64,000 nt of DNA from Brachyspira alvinipulli ATCC 51933 (GTDB taxonomy: Bacteria > Spirochaetota > Brachyspiria > Brachyspirales > Brachyspiraceae), in NCBI RefSeq assembly GCF_000518245.1, contig NZ_KI912403.1:186001-250000 (forward strand). Direction: 5' to 3'. Positions 17,646 to 27,180 of this stretch are shown here, piece by piece. Numbering within the stretch: position 1 is the first letter of the stretch; each line of letters starts with the position of its first letter. Below the pieces are notes generated by a model. It made no database searches, was not told where the DNA came from, and saw nothing but the letters and a program-made list of their open reading frames with translations. The position numbers and the translations under genes are program-made.

Positions 17646-18899
17646 ATGACACAAAATAACGATAACATAAAAAGAGTTGACGGCGGTGTATGTGCTGCTA
17701 AAGGTTTTTTTGCAAATGGAATATATGCTGGTATAAAAAAGAAAAAAGAGAAAAAAGATTTAGGGGTTATATACAGTAAAAGTATGTGTTCTGCTGCTGC
17801 TGTATACACTAAAAACAAAGTATGCGGAGCAAATATTATAGTTAGTAAAGAGCATTTAAAAAATGGACAAGCTAAGGCTATTATATGCAATTCAGGAAAT
17901 GCAAACACATGTAATAAAGATGGTGTTGAAGTGGCAAAAGAAATGTGCAAATATACTGCTATGCATTTAAATATAGATGAACAGGATGTTGTTGTTGCTT
18001 CTACGGGAGTTATAGGTATGTCTCTTCCTATAGATCCTATAAAAAATAATCTTAGAACTTTAATAGATAATGCACAAAATACAGCTGAATACTCTAAAAA
18101 TGCTGCGTTATCAATTTTAACAACTGATACATTCACAAAAGAAGTAGCATATTCTTTTGAATTGGACGGAAAAACTATTAGTATTGGTGGTATAGCAAAA
18201 GGAAGCGGAATGATACATCCTAATATGGCAACTATGCTTTCTTTTATTACAACAGATATCAATATTACACCTCAAATGCTTCAAAAGGCTTTAAGTGAAG
18301 ATGTTATAAATACATATAATATGATTAGTATTGATGGCGATTCATCCACTAATGATATGTGTGTAATACTTGCTAATGGAGAGGCTAATAATAAATTGAT
18401 TGATTCTGAAAATGATGATTACAAATTATTCTGCTGTGCTTTAAATAGATTGAATACTCATCTTTCAAAACTAATAGCAAAAGACGGAGAAGGTGCTACA
18501 AAATTAATAGAATGCGAAGTTATAAATGCAAATGATTTAGATACTGCAAGAAAAATAGCTAAATCTGTTATACAATCAAGCCTGGTAAAATCTGCTATAT
18601 TCGGATGCGATATGAACTGGGGAAGAATATTATGTGCTATAGGATATACAGATATTGATAGTATAGAAATAGACAAGATTATCGTAACTATTGGATCTAG
18701 TTTTGGTTCTATAGAAGTATTCAGAAATGGATATGGTTTAGAATTTGATGAAGATGAAGGTTTAAAAATACTTAAAGAAAATGAAATAAAAATAATGATA
18801 AATATGAACAGCCATAAGAATAACGGAGTGAGAGCTGTTTCTTGGGGATGTGATTTAACTTATGATTATGTAAAAATCAACAGTGCTTACAGAAGCTAA
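17646..18899 (+). CDS. argJ: Glutamate N-acetyltransferase (bifunctional-type ArgJ)
   Basis: ArgJ recycles acetyl from N-acetylornithine to glutamate, and in bifunctional forms also makes N-acetylglutamate from acetyl-CoA. The 417-residue precursor has the self-cleavage region GSGMIHPNMATMLSF, where the Thr of MATML becomes the nucleophile of the beta chain. SGNAN and the C-terminal WGRILCAIGY segment are also present. Having ArgJ means the pathway is the cyclic one. No argA-like gene is seen in the window. It lies 31 bases after argC. Confidence 0.96.
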   Translation: MTQNNDNIKRVDGGVCAAKGFFANGIYAGIKKKKEKKDLGVIYSKSMCSAAAVYTKNKVCGANIIVSKEHLKNGQAKAIICNSGNANTCNKDGVEVAKEMCKYTAMHLNIDEQDVVVASTGVIGMSLPIDPIKNNLRTLIDNAQNTAEYSKNAALSILTTDTFTKEVAYSFELDGKTISIGGIAKGSGMIHPNMATMLSFITTDINITPQMLQKALSEDVINTYNMISIDGDSSTNDMCVILANGEANNKLIDSENDDYKLFCCALNRLNTHLSKLIAKDGEGATKLIECEVINANDLDTARKIAKSVIQSSLVKSAIFGCDMNWGRILCAIGYTDIDSIEIDKIIVTIGSSFGSIEVFRNGYGLEFDEDEGLKILKENEIKIMINMNSHKNNGVRAVSWGCDLTYDYVKINSAYRS

Positions 18900-18923
18900 A
18901 CAAATAAAAAATAGGAATATATT

Positions 18924-19790
18924 ATGAGCCTTACAGATATATCAAATAAAGATAAAGCATATATTTTAAATCAGGCATTGCCTTATATACAAAAATATCA
19001 ACATAAAACCGTTGTTGTAAAATACGGCGGAAGTGTAATGGAAAACCATGAATTAAAAGAATCTGTTATGAGTGATGTTGCCTTACTATCAACTTTAGGT
19101 ATAAGAGTAATAGTTGTACATGGTGGCGGTAAAGATATAACAGAAATGCTTAACAGAGTCGGCATAGAATCTAAATTTATAAATGGACTTAGATATACAG
19201 ATAAAGAAACAGCTGAAATAGTAAAAATGGTTTTAGCCGGTAAAGTAAATAAAGAACTTGTTGGTATACTTAACAGCTGCGGAGGTCAATCTCTTGGAAT
19301 ATGCGGTATAGACGGCAATATGTTTAAAATAAAAAAATACGATTCTAATGATGATTTAGGATTTGTAGGTGATGTTGAAGAAGTTAATGCCCATTTATTG
19401 GAAACTATCATAACAAATAAATATACTCCTGTAGTTGCTACTATCGGATGTGATAGCGAAGGAAACGTATACAATATAAATGCTGATACTGCTGCTGCTA
19501 AAATAGCTGAAAGTCTTAAAGCTGAAACTTTAATGTTTATGACTGATACACCAGGGCTTCTTAAAGATAAGGACGATGAAGCTACTTTAATACAAAGAAT
19601 AAAAGTTAATGATTTAGACAAATTATTAAAAGACGGTACTATTTCCGGAGGTATGATACCAAAAGTAAAACATTGTATTAATGCTGTTCAAAATGGCGTA
19701 AAAAGAGTATTCATAATGGATGGAAGAATACCTCATTCAATGATAATACAAATGTTTACTGATGAAGGTATAGGAACAATGTTCTATTAA
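18924..19790 (+). CDS. argB: Acetylglutamate kinase
   Basis: Second step of arginine synthesis, phosphorylating N-acetylglutamate. This 288-residue amino-acid-kinase protein has VVKYGGSVM near residue 30, VIVVHGGGKDI, NGLRYTDKET and INADTAAAKIAESL, and ends in the usual HSMIIQMFTDEGIGTMFY-like tail. The N-terminal helix (ILNQALPYIQKYQHKTVVV) is the kind found in arginine-sensitive hexameric enzymes, so feedback inhibition is plausible. It lies 24 bases after argJ. Confidence 0.97.
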   Translation: MSLTDISNKDKAYILNQALPYIQKYQHKTVVVKYGGSVMENHELKESVMSDVALLSTLGIRVIVVHGGGKDITEMLNRVGIESKFINGLRYTDKETAEIVKMVLAGKVNKELVGILNSCGGQSLGICGIDGNMFKIKKYDSNDDLGFVGDVEEVNAHLLETIITNKYTPVVATIGCDSEGNVYNINADTAAAKIAESLKAETLMFMTDTPGLLKDKDDEATLIQRIKVNDLDKLLKDGTISGGMIPKVKHCINAVQNGVKRVFIMDGRIPHSMIIQMFTDEGIGTMFY

Positions 19791-19820
19791 TAAAAAATAT
19801 AATAAAAATCGGAGAATAAA

Positions 19821-21053
19821 ATGCCTACAAAAAAACCTGTTAATAAAGTTAATAAAGAAAAGGAATCTAAATTAAAAAAAGAGTATATTAGCAACAGTAA
19901 AAAATATGTAGCTAATACTTATGCCAGATTTGATTTAGTATTAGAATCAGGAAAAGATGCTAAATTAAAAGATATTGACGGTAAAGAGTATATAGATTTA
20001 GGAAGCGGTATTGGCGTTAATAGTATAGGATATGCAAACAAAAATTGGGTTGATGCGGTTTCAAAACAGCTAAAAACTTTACAGCATACATCAAATCTAT
20101 ATTACAATAAATCTTATATAGAATTAGCAAAAAAATTATGTGCTATTACAAAACATGATAAAGTATTTTTCTGCAATTCTGGTGCTGAAGCTAATGAAGC
20201 TGCTATAAAATGTGCAAGAAAATACTCATTCAATAAATACGGACAAGATGCTGATTATAAAAGATATAACATAGTAACATTAAAAAATTCATTTCATGGC
20301 AGAACTATGGCAACTATTTCTGCTACTGGTCAGGATGTATTTCATAATTTCTTTTTCCCATTTTTGGAAGGATTTTTATTTGCTGAAGCTAATAATTATG
20401 AAGATACTATATCCAAATTACAAAATAATGCCTGTGCTGTAATGATGGAGCTTATACAAGGAGAAGGTGGAGTTATACCTCTTGATAAAGAGTACGTACA
20501 AAAAGTAAAAAAATACTGTGAAGAAAATGATATACTTTTTATAGTTGATGAAGTTCAAACTGGTGTAGGAAGAACTGGTAAATTCTTATGCTCTGAACAT
20601 TTTGATATTAAGCCTGATATAACAACATTAGCAAAAGGTTTAGGAGGAGGACTTCCAATAGGTGCAATACTTATGAGTAAAAAATGCTCTGATGTATTCG
20701 TTCCTGGAGATCATGCTTCTACTTTTGGTTCTAATCCTGCAGTTACATGCGGAGCTTTAGAAGTTATAAAAATAATAGACAAAAATTTACTTAAAAGCGT
20801 AGAGAAAAAATCAAAATACATAAAAAATAAATTATCAAAATTAGATAATGTAGTAAGCGTAGATGGAATTGGTTTAATGCTTGGAATTGGTCTTAAAGAC
20901 GGATTAAATGCCAGAGAAATAGTAGAAAAATGTATAGAAAAAGGGGCTATTCCATTAACTGCTAAAAATAAGATAAGACTTCTTCCTCCTCTTACAATAA
21001 CAGATAAGGAACTAGAAAAAGCTGTTTCAATACTTTGTGAATGCATAGGATAA
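19821..21053 (+). CDS. argD: Acetylornithine aminotransferase
   Basis: PLP enzyme converting N-acetylglutamate semialdehyde to N-acetylornithine. This 410-residue class III aminotransferase shows FCNSGAEANEAAIK, SFHGRTMATISATGQ, the DEVQTGVGRTG segment binding the cofactor, and the Schiff-base Lys in TTLAKGLGGGLPIGA. A basic Lys-rich N-terminal extension of about 20 residues precedes the enzyme. It is the last gene of the arg operon and is followed by a terminator. ArgF, ArgG and ArgH are not in the window. Confidence 0.95.
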   Translation: MPTKKPVNKVNKEKESKLKKEYISNSKKYVANTYARFDLVLESGKDAKLKDIDGKEYIDLGSGIGVNSIGYANKNWVDAVSKQLKTLQHTSNLYYNKSYIELAKKLCAITKHDKVFFCNSGAEANEAAIKCARKYSFNKYGQDADYKRYNIVTLKNSFHGRTMATISATGQDVFHNFFFPFLEGFLFAEANNYEDTISKLQNNACAVMMELIQGEGGVIPLDKEYVQKVKKYCEENDILFIVDEVQTGVGRTGKFLCSEHFDIKPDITTLAKGLGGGLPIGAILMSKKCSDVFVPGDHASTFGSNPAVTCGALEVIKIIDKNLLKSVEKKSKYIKNKLSKLDNVVSVDGIGLMLGIGLKDGLNAREIVEKCIEKGAIPLTAKNKIRLLPPLTITDKELEKAVSILCECIG

Positions 21054-21070
21054 AATAGACTATAATAAAT

Positions 21071-21105
21071 AAAGGCTTTGCTTTTAATTCAAGCAGAGCC
21101 TTTTT
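21071..21105. terminator. Bidirectional terminator between argD and a convergent GNAT gene
   Basis: AAAGGCTTTGCTT (21071-21083) pairs with AAGCAGAGCCTTTTT (21091-21105), with one internal mismatch and a 7-base loop. T-rich ends on both strands serve both convergent units. Confidence 0.88.
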
Positions 21106-21658
21106 AAATTTCATCATTCAATATAACCATATGTATATGATCTTCCCATTTTCCATTAATTTTCAAATATTTTTTTGACAACCCCTCATATTGAAATCCA
21201 AGTCTTTTAACAAGTTCTATCGATGGCTTATTATGAGGCATTATATTAGCTTCTATTCTATGAAGACCTACTTCTTTAAATACTATTACTATTGCCGCAT
21301 GCAAAGCCTCTGTCATATATCCTTTATGCTGTTCATACTCATCTAGTTTATAACCTACAGTAGTTGATAAAAAAACTCCCTTAAAAATATTGGCAAAATT
21401 AATCATTCCTATAATTCTTTTTTTATCTTCTATCTTATATATCCAAAACTTTAACATTCTTCCGCTTTTTACTTCTTCAAGCTCTCTCTTAATAATATCT
21501 TTATGAGTTGAAACCCTATAAAAAGCATCTGTTCTGTAAGGGTCAAAAGCTTTAAAGAAATCTTTATTTCTGCTATAAAAATCAACTATTTGTTCTGCCA
21601 TATTAATATTAGGCTGTACAAGAAAGAGTCTGTTGGTTTTATAAGTCTTTTTAAGCAT
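21104..21658 (-). CDS. GNAT acetyltransferase, RimJ/RimL-like
   Basis: This 184-residue protein has the layout of ribosomal-protein-type N-acetyltransferases: TNRLFLVQPN start, a WIYKIEDKKRIIGMINFANI sheet, STTVGYKLDEYEQHKGYMTEAL at the acetyl-CoA site, and LHRIEANIMPHNKPSIELVKRLGF near the C-terminus. Proteins of this type acetylate N-terminal amines of ribosomal proteins or other targets; which is unknown. It begins a few bases after the MGMT gene on the same strand and ends at the terminator shared with argD. Confidence 0.85.
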   Translation of the reverse strand: MLKKTYKTNRLFLVQPNINMAEQIVDFYSRNKDFFKAFDPYRTDAFYRVSTHKDIIKRELEEVKSGRMLKFWIYKIEDKKRIIGMINFANIFKGVFLSTTVGYKLDEYEQHKGYMTEALHAAIVIVFKEVGLHRIEANIMPHNKPSIELVKRLGFQYEGLSKKYLKINGKWEDHIHMVILNDEI

Positions 21659-21667
21659 AGAACAAAC

Positions 21668-22204
21668 CTATTTAGAATCAGTAATTATTTTAGAATTTAC
21701 TATATTAAAACCTTCATGCCTTAATAGATACTCTTTTTTTTCTAATCCTCCAGCATATCCAGTAAGTTTTTTATTAGCACCCACTACCCTATGACAAGGT
21801 ATTATTATAGCTATATTATTCTTTCCTTCAGCATTTCCAACAGCACGTGATATGCTTCCAATACTGTCAGAAACTTTTTTGGATATATCTGAATAAGTTA
21901 CAATATTCCCAAAAGGTATTTTATAGGTTTCAATCCAAACTTTATATTGAAAATCCGTACCATATAATGCTAAAGGTACTGTAAATGTTTTAACTCTATT
22001 TGAAAAATATGCATCTAATTCTTTTTTTGTTTTTTTTATAACAGCAGGCTCATCATAAACAATTTTCATATCATCACCTAAGTGGAAGGTTAATGATGTA
22101 ATATATTTTGAAGTATTATCTACTGAAAGTATTAAATCGCCTATTGGGCTTTTATATATATATGCTCTATTATTTTCCTTTTTATCAAGTCTTATTATAT
22201 TCAC
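21668..22204 (-). CDS. ogt: Methylated-DNA-protein cysteine methyltransferase
   Basis: Suicide repair protein that moves alkyl groups from O6-alkylguanine to its own Cys. The active-site PCHRV has Cys at residue 137 of 178, preceded by TYSDISKKV and SRAVGNA (helix-turn-helix and Arg finger) and followed by YAGGLEKKEYLLRHE. The start is GTG, overlapping the upstream nicotinamidase stop as GTGA, with AAGG at 8 bases, so translation is probably coupled. Whether it is Ogt or Ada C-terminal type cannot be settled by eye. Confidence 0.93.
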   Translation of the reverse strand: MNIIRLDKKENNRAYIYKSPIGDLILSVDNTSKYITSLTFHLGDDMKIVYDEPAVIKKTKKELDAYFSNRVKTFTVPLALYGTDFQYKVWIETYKIPFGNIVTYSDISKKVSDSIGSISRAVGNAEGKNNIAIIIPCHRVVGANKKLTGYAGGLEKKEYLLRHEGFNIVNSKIITDSK

Positions 22205-22842
22205 AATCTTACCTTTTTAAGATTGATAATAGGACAAGAAGAATATAAACCTTCTATTGCATCAGGATTAACAGCAACAGAAGCATATTCAAGTACATTA
22301 ACACTGACTAAATATTCTGCATCAATAGAAGCAACGTATTCTGCTGTATCTCTAGCTGTATAAAATACGCAATAATCAAGAGATACACCCACAAAATCTA
22401 ATATTAATGTTTCCTTATTTTCTCTGGCTGCATCTATAAACTCTTTATGCATATAAGAAAAACCAGAGTTTCCTTCATCATCAGGATCAACACCTTTTTG
22501 TACATATATATAATCTCTTTTCTTTCTTAAGCCATCGACTATGGCAGAACCATAAGTTCTTGCTACACAATGACGCGGCCATAAAGTTAAAGATTCCTCG
22601 TCTCCCGTATCCTGATCTATAACTTTTACTTTGGAAAAAGGTTCTTTTCCATGAGTTGAAGCAAAAGATATATGATTGGACGGATGCCAATCCTGAGTAG
22701 CAATTATGGCATCATACTCGCCATTCTTTATAAGATCATTTATTACAGGTACAAGTTTAGCAGCCCCTTTAACAGCCATAGGACCGCCTTCCATATAATC
22801 GTTTTGCATATCTACTATTGTAAGTATTTTTATTCTGCTCAT
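22201..22842 (-). CDS. pncA: Nicotinamidase
   Basis: Hydrolyses nicotinamide to nicotinate for NAD salvage. It is an isochorismatase-fold protein of 213 residues with catalytic Asp11 in IVDMQNDYMEGG, the metal-binding segment TQDWHPSNHISF, LWPRHCV, and the nucleophile Cys in VSLDYCVFYTARD. The family triad Asp-Lys-Cys appears intact. It overlaps the MGMT gene by 4 bases. Confidence 0.95.
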   Translation of the reverse strand: MSRIKILTIVDMQNDYMEGGPMAVKGAAKLVPVINDLIKNGEYDAIIATQDWHPSNHISFASTHGKEPFSKVKVIDQDTGDEESLTLWPRHCVARTYGSAIVDGLRKKRDYIYVQKGVDPDDEGNSGFSYMHKEFIDAARENKETLILDFVGVSLDYCVFYTARDTAEYVASIDAEYLVSVNVLEYASVAVNPDAIEGLYSSCPIINLKKVRL

Positions 22843-22867
22843 AATTCAAGTCCATCAATACTTTAAT

Positions 22868-23440
22868 TTATGAAATTTTTTTAAGACCTATACTTTCCTG
22901 TATAGGAATAAGTGCATCTATAGTTTCCTTTATTAAATCATCAATAGGAACTCCCAACATTTCAGCACCTTTATTTATAACCGTTCTATCAACCTTGGCA
23001 GCAAATGCTTTATCCTTTAGTTTTTTCTTAACAGATTTAACTTCTAAATCTTCTAAACTTTTTGAAGGTCTAACTAAAGCACAGGCTGTAATAAAACCGG
23101 CAAGTTCATCAACAGCATATAAAGTTTTTTCCATATTATTTATAGGCTCTATATCAGTACAAAAGCCATAACCATGACTTTGTATAGCTCTTATAAAACT
23201 TTCCGGTAATCCTTCAGATTCTAATATTTCTTTCACTTTAATACAATGCTCATCAGGATATTTTTCATAATCCATATCATGCAAAAAACCAACCATACCC
23301 CATTCATCTTCATCTTCGCCGTTCTTTTTAGCAAAATATCTCATAACTGCCTCAACTGATAATGCATGTTTAAACAAAGAATGTTCTTCGTTATATTTCT
23401 TAAATAATTCTAATGCTCTTTCTCTATCTATGCTAGCCAT
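22868..23440 (-). CDS. HD-domain phosphohydrolase-like protein
   Basis: This 190-residue protein has HALSVEAVMRYFAKK, the paired metal motif FLHDMDYEKYPDEH and a later SHGYG, the order H...HD...H expected for HD hydrolases. It is similar to small HDIG proteins found in many anaerobes, whose substrate is not known. AGGAGG precedes ATG by 8 bases. It lies 25 bases before pncA on the same strand and may be cotranscribed with it. Confidence 0.82.
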   Translation of the reverse strand: MASIDRERALELFKKYNEEHSLFKHALSVEAVMRYFAKKNGEDEDEWGMVGFLHDMDYEKYPDEHCIKVKEILESEGLPESFIRAIQSHGYGFCTDIEPINNMEKTLYAVDELAGFITACALVRPSKSLEDLEVKSVKKKLKDKAFAAKVDRTVINKGAEMLGVPIDDLIKETIDALIPIQESIGLKKIS

Positions 23441-23617
23441 TAAAAAAACCTCCTAAGGATTAGAATAAGTATATATTATATTTTTCTATTTTTCAATATT
23501 TTTATTCTTATATTTATATGATATTTTACTAATATATCACAAAAAAGTTATAATAATAAAGTGCATAAAAACGATTATTATTATAATAATATAAAAAATA
23601 AATAGGGATTATTAAAA

Positions 23618-24913
23618 ATGCTAATAAAAAAACTTATTATATTTATAACTATTTTAGAACTTATATCAATACAAATATATGCAATGACTGAAAATGAAAA
23701 AAATATGATAACAGCTGTAAAAGCTGGGGACACTAAAAGCATACAAACACTTCTCTCACAAAATGTAAATCCTAATATGAAAGATGAAAGAGGATATTCT
23801 CTTATACATATAGCTGCTGAAAATAATAAAATAGAATCTATAAAAGCATTAAAGAATTCAGCTTATACAGATTTTAATGCACTTTTGCAAAACAATTCAA
23901 TAATAAATATACAGAATAATATAACCTTAGATGCCTCATATTATTCTGCTATGGATATTGCAACTGTAAATAATAATTTTGATATTGTAAAACTATTAAT
24001 AGATTATGGAGCAAATATAAATTTTCAAATGGAGTATAAACCTAGAAGTGAATTTTTAGCTTCAAGATATTCAACTCCTAGAATTTTAGAGTTATATTTA
24101 AATAAAAACATATATTTACTTATGAACAGTGAAGATGTTATATCATTAATAAAATCTGCAGTGTTGGGAAATAATATTCCAAATATCAATTATTTAGTTA
24201 AAAATTTAGGTATAGATGTTGATACTAAAGATACAAATACAATGCTGCACTATGCCGTTGGAGAAGGTTCTGTAGAGGCTCTAAATGAACTTATAAAATT
24301 AAGGGCAAATGTTAATAATACAAACTCTAATTTTCAAACACCTTTACATTATGCAATTGAAAATAATTCATACAGAATGAAAGAAAGTGTATCTTCATTA
24401 CTATTATCAAAAGCTAATCCTAATATAAAAGATAAAAACGGAAATACTGCTTTACACTTAGCTGTAATGAATGCATATAAATCAACAGATTACATAGATA
24501 TTATGAATAATTTAATAAAAAATAATGCTGACGTAAATATCATTAATAATAACAATCAAAATGCATTAAATATAGCTGTTGAAAATAATAATACTGATGC
24601 TTCAAATATACTTATAAATGCTAAAGCTAATTTAAATAATATTCATGACGGCTATGCTCCTATTCATATTGCTGTAAAAAATAATAATATATCAATACTT
24701 AGAAATTTATTATTAAATAAAGCTTATATAGATATTAAAGATGAAAAAAAAGGATATACTTCTTTATGTATAGCAATAGAAAATAATAATTTTGATATAT
24801 GCAAAATGCTTATAACAAATAATGCTTCAATGGATAATAATGCAATAAATCTTATAAAAAATTCTACTAATGAAAATATTAAAAGACTGCTTGAATCCAG
24901 CAAGGTTAATTAA
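23618..24913 (+). CDS. Secreted ankyrin-repeat protein (431 aa)
   Basis: A signal peptide of about 22 residues ends at IYA-MTENEK. About ten ankyrin units follow, with typical segments such as GYSLIHIAAENNK, GNTALHLAVMNAY and GYAPIHIAVKNNN. A less regular stretch at residues 90-190 interrupts them. Ankyrin arrays bind other proteins; with a signal peptide this one probably works in the periplasm or at the surface. The partner is unknown. Many Asn codons reflect the AT-rich genome. Confidence 0.88.
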   Translation: MLIKKLIIFITILELISIQIYAMTENEKNMITAVKAGDTKSIQTLLSQNVNPNMKDERGYSLIHIAAENNKIESIKALKNSAYTDFNALLQNNSIINIQNNITLDASYYSAMDIATVNNNFDIVKLLIDYGANINFQMEYKPRSEFLASRYSTPRILELYLNKNIYLLMNSEDVISLIKSAVLGNNIPNINYLVKNLGIDVDTKDTNTMLHYAVGEGSVEALNELIKLRANVNNTNSNFQTPLHYAIENNSYRMKESVSSLLLSKANPNIKDKNGNTALHLAVMNAYKSTDYIDIMNNLIKNNADVNIINNNNQNALNIAVENNNTDASNILINAKANLNNIHDGYAPIHIAVKNNNISILRNLLLNKAYIDIKDEKKGYTSLCIAIENNNFDICKMLITNNASMDNNAINLIKNSTNENIKRLLESSKVN

Positions 24914-24952
24914 TAATATACTAATAAAAAAATATTATTTACAATTTTTTCA

Positions 24953-26356
24953 TTAATAATCTTTAAATTCTATTAAATATTTTTGAAAAATTGTAAATAG
25001 TATATAATCTATTTTAACCTCATCTTTTAGGAAATTATCATACATATAGTTAACAATATCAATATTTGTATTAATTTCATTGAAACAAACTTCATATTTG
25101 TATTTCAATAAATCATATATATCCAATATTTCCAAAATCTTAACGGGATAATATACAGATGACGTAAAATTTAATATATCCCTAGAATCAAAACTAATTA
25201 AATATTGATATTCAAAATTAGGTCTTTTAGATTTCATAGCTTCATACAAAGTTATAGCTAATCCATATCCGTATCCATAATACTCATGATGAAGTCCAAC
25301 TGCCAAATTTATATCATAATTATTAGATATAGAACATTTCAAATAATTATATGACTTTATTGAATGTGAATACAAATCATTATTAGTATTGACACTTTCT
25401 ATAGGCAGATAATTAATTATTTCAGTTAAAGTAATATCATGCAAAAATGCTGCTATTGAAATATTGACTATTTCCATATTATCAAAATGTCTTATTCCTA
25501 ATTTGAATACATTATCCAATTTTCCTATATCTCTAATAAATTTATATTTATTTGCTATCTTCAGATAATAAGGCATAAACTCATTTTTCCATTTTGCTCT
25601 TATTTTAGACAACATACCCATATTAATATTTCTATTATAGAATATCATAAATTCCATAGTATTAATAAAAAGTCTATTACTATGATCTATTATATTGTAT
25701 CCTGTAAATCCAACAACATCATTAAATATATCAGGTTTTTCATAATTTTTATTAAGCAAAACAAAAACGCTCTCAGCTACACTTCTTATTAAATCTTCAT
25801 AATTTATATTATATACTTTCATGTTAAATTTGGAGTCATTATTAATATCCCCAATAACATTTATTCTATTTATTAATCCTAACTTTATTAATATTTCACC
25901 AATAATCTCAGCAGCTTTGCACGTGAATTTTTCTCTTGATTCTTCAGCCTCAAGAGTTTTTATTAATTTTTTTATATGCTCAACTCTTTCATAAGGAGTA
26001 ATGGATAATATTTCTTCCAACATTGCAGATTCTTTATCAGAAACCTCTTTTATAGGATCCTTACAATTTGTAAAAATAGAATAAAAATAATCTTTATTAT
26101 TCAATTTAGCAGGATCCACAAAAAATTTTATCATTTCAAGATATGAACTATATATATAATATTTTGAATTATTAAACAAAATATTATTTTTCATAGTATC
26201 ATCAAAAATAAGATCTATTTTATTATAAGGTATTACATTTATGATACCATCTTCATTTTTAGAAATTATTTCTATTTTGTCTTTAAGAAATAATTCTTTA
26301 TAATCTCTAAGTTTTTCTATTTCTATTTCCGAATAATTATCTAAATTTATTTCCAT
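24953..26356 (-). CDS. Degenerate HD-GYP-like protein
   Basis: The N-terminal 160 or so residues are not recognised. The C-terminal half resembles an HD-GYP cyclic-di-GMP phosphodiesterase: AAFLHDITLTEI carries the HD pair, YSHSIKSYNYLK the next His, and GLHHEYYGYGYG corresponds to the HHE...GYP signature with the final Pro changed to Gly. Metal ligands seem mostly kept, so activity is possible but altered specificity is likely. I chose ATG 26356 (467 residues) with GGA upstream over the GTG ten codons earlier, which lacks a good ribosome site. Confidence 0.68.
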   Translation of the reverse strand: MEINLDNYSEIEIEKLRDYKELFLKDKIEIISKNEDGIINVIPYNKIDLIFDDTMKNNILFNNSKYYIYSSYLEMIKFFVDPAKLNNKDYFYSIFTNCKDPIKEVSDKESAMLEEILSITPYERVEHIKKLIKTLEAEESREKFTCKAAEIIGEILIKLGLINRINVIGDINNDSKFNMKVYNINYEDLIRSVAESVFVLLNKNYEKPDIFNDVVGFTGYNIIDHSNRLFINTMEFMIFYNRNINMGMLSKIRAKWKNEFMPYYLKIANKYKFIRDIGKLDNVFKLGIRHFDNMEIVNISIAAFLHDITLTEIINYLPIESVNTNNDLYSHSIKSYNYLKCSISNNYDINLAVGLHHEYYGYGYGLAITLYEAMKSKRPNFEYQYLISFDSRDILNFTSSVYYPVKILEILDIYDLLKYKYEVCFNEINTNIDIVNYMYDNFLKDEVKIDYILFTIFQKYLIEFKDY

Positions 26357-26514
26357 AATTAATCCATAAATATAATAATTTATCACTCATATTTATTATA
26401 TACAATAAATACAATAAAAGGAAGATTTTGTAGTAAAAAATGTTGGAAAAAAGAAAAAAATTATTATATTTATAAATATGGATGAGAGTATTCACTAAAG
26501 AAAACGGAGGAAAG

Positions 26515-27180
26515 ATGGAAAACAACTACGAATACACCAAGGAAGATCTTGCTATACTGAACTCATATAAAATACTATCTCAATCTTTAGCGACTTATTT
26601 AGGTGAAAATGTAGAAATTATCTTATACTCCTTTGAAAATGAACAATGTAATATCATACATATCGTAAATGAACATCTATCAAATAAAAAATTAGGTTCT
26701 CCAATATCTGATATGGATAAAACTATAATGTTGGAAATATTATCAAATAATGAAAATCATAAAAATAATTTTGTACAATCTGTAACAGGAGAATGCAATA
26801 AATCAAATTATACTATATTAAAGAATAATTATGGAGTTCCTATTGGAATGATGTGTATAAATTGGCATTTTGACATATCTGTAATAAATATATTAAGTGC
26901 TTTTATACCTGATAATATAAGTGTAAGCAAAGAAAAATCTAATAATAGATCTGAAGAAATAATACTAGATGCTATAAAAAAGGTTATTATAGGTGTAGAT
27001 AGAGATGAAGTAGGAGCATCTGTATATAATAAAACTATAATAAAAAAGTTATTTAGTCAGGGAATATTTGAATTTAAAGAAGCAGTGCAAATTGTATCAA
27101 ATTATTTACATATATCTCATCACACTGTCTATTTGCACCTTAGAAGCATCAAAAAATCAAAAAAGTATAAAAATAATTAA
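26515..27180 (+). CDS. YheO-like PAS/HTH transcriptional regulator
   Basis: The protein has a YheO-type PAS domain in its first 120 or so residues (ENVEIILYSFENEQCNIIHI, IGMMCINWHFDISVI) and a C-terminal helix-turn-helix (FKEAVQIVSNYLHISHHTVYLHLR). This matches the PAS_6 plus HTH_22 family of DNA-binding regulators whose ligand is generally unknown. Start ATG 26515 follows GGAGG. It is divergent from the HD-GYP-like gene. Its stop overlaps the convergent xer gene at a shared TTAA. Confidence 0.88.
   Translation: MENNYEYTKEDLAILNSYKILSQSLATYLGENVEIILYSFENEQCNIIHIVNEHLSNKKLGSPISDMDKTIMLEILSNNENHKNNFVQSVTGECNKSNYTILKNNYGVPIGMMCINWHFDISVINILSAFIPDNISVSKEKSNNRSEEIILDAIKKVIIGVDRDEVGASVYNKTIIKKLFSQGIFEFKEAVQIVSNYLHISHHTVYLHLRSIKKSKKYKNN

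Noticed and set aside
26337-26525. Small open frame between the HD-GYP-like and YheO-like genes
   Set aside because: It overlaps the starts of both divergent genes, has no ribosome site and low-complexity content; it is a shadow frame.
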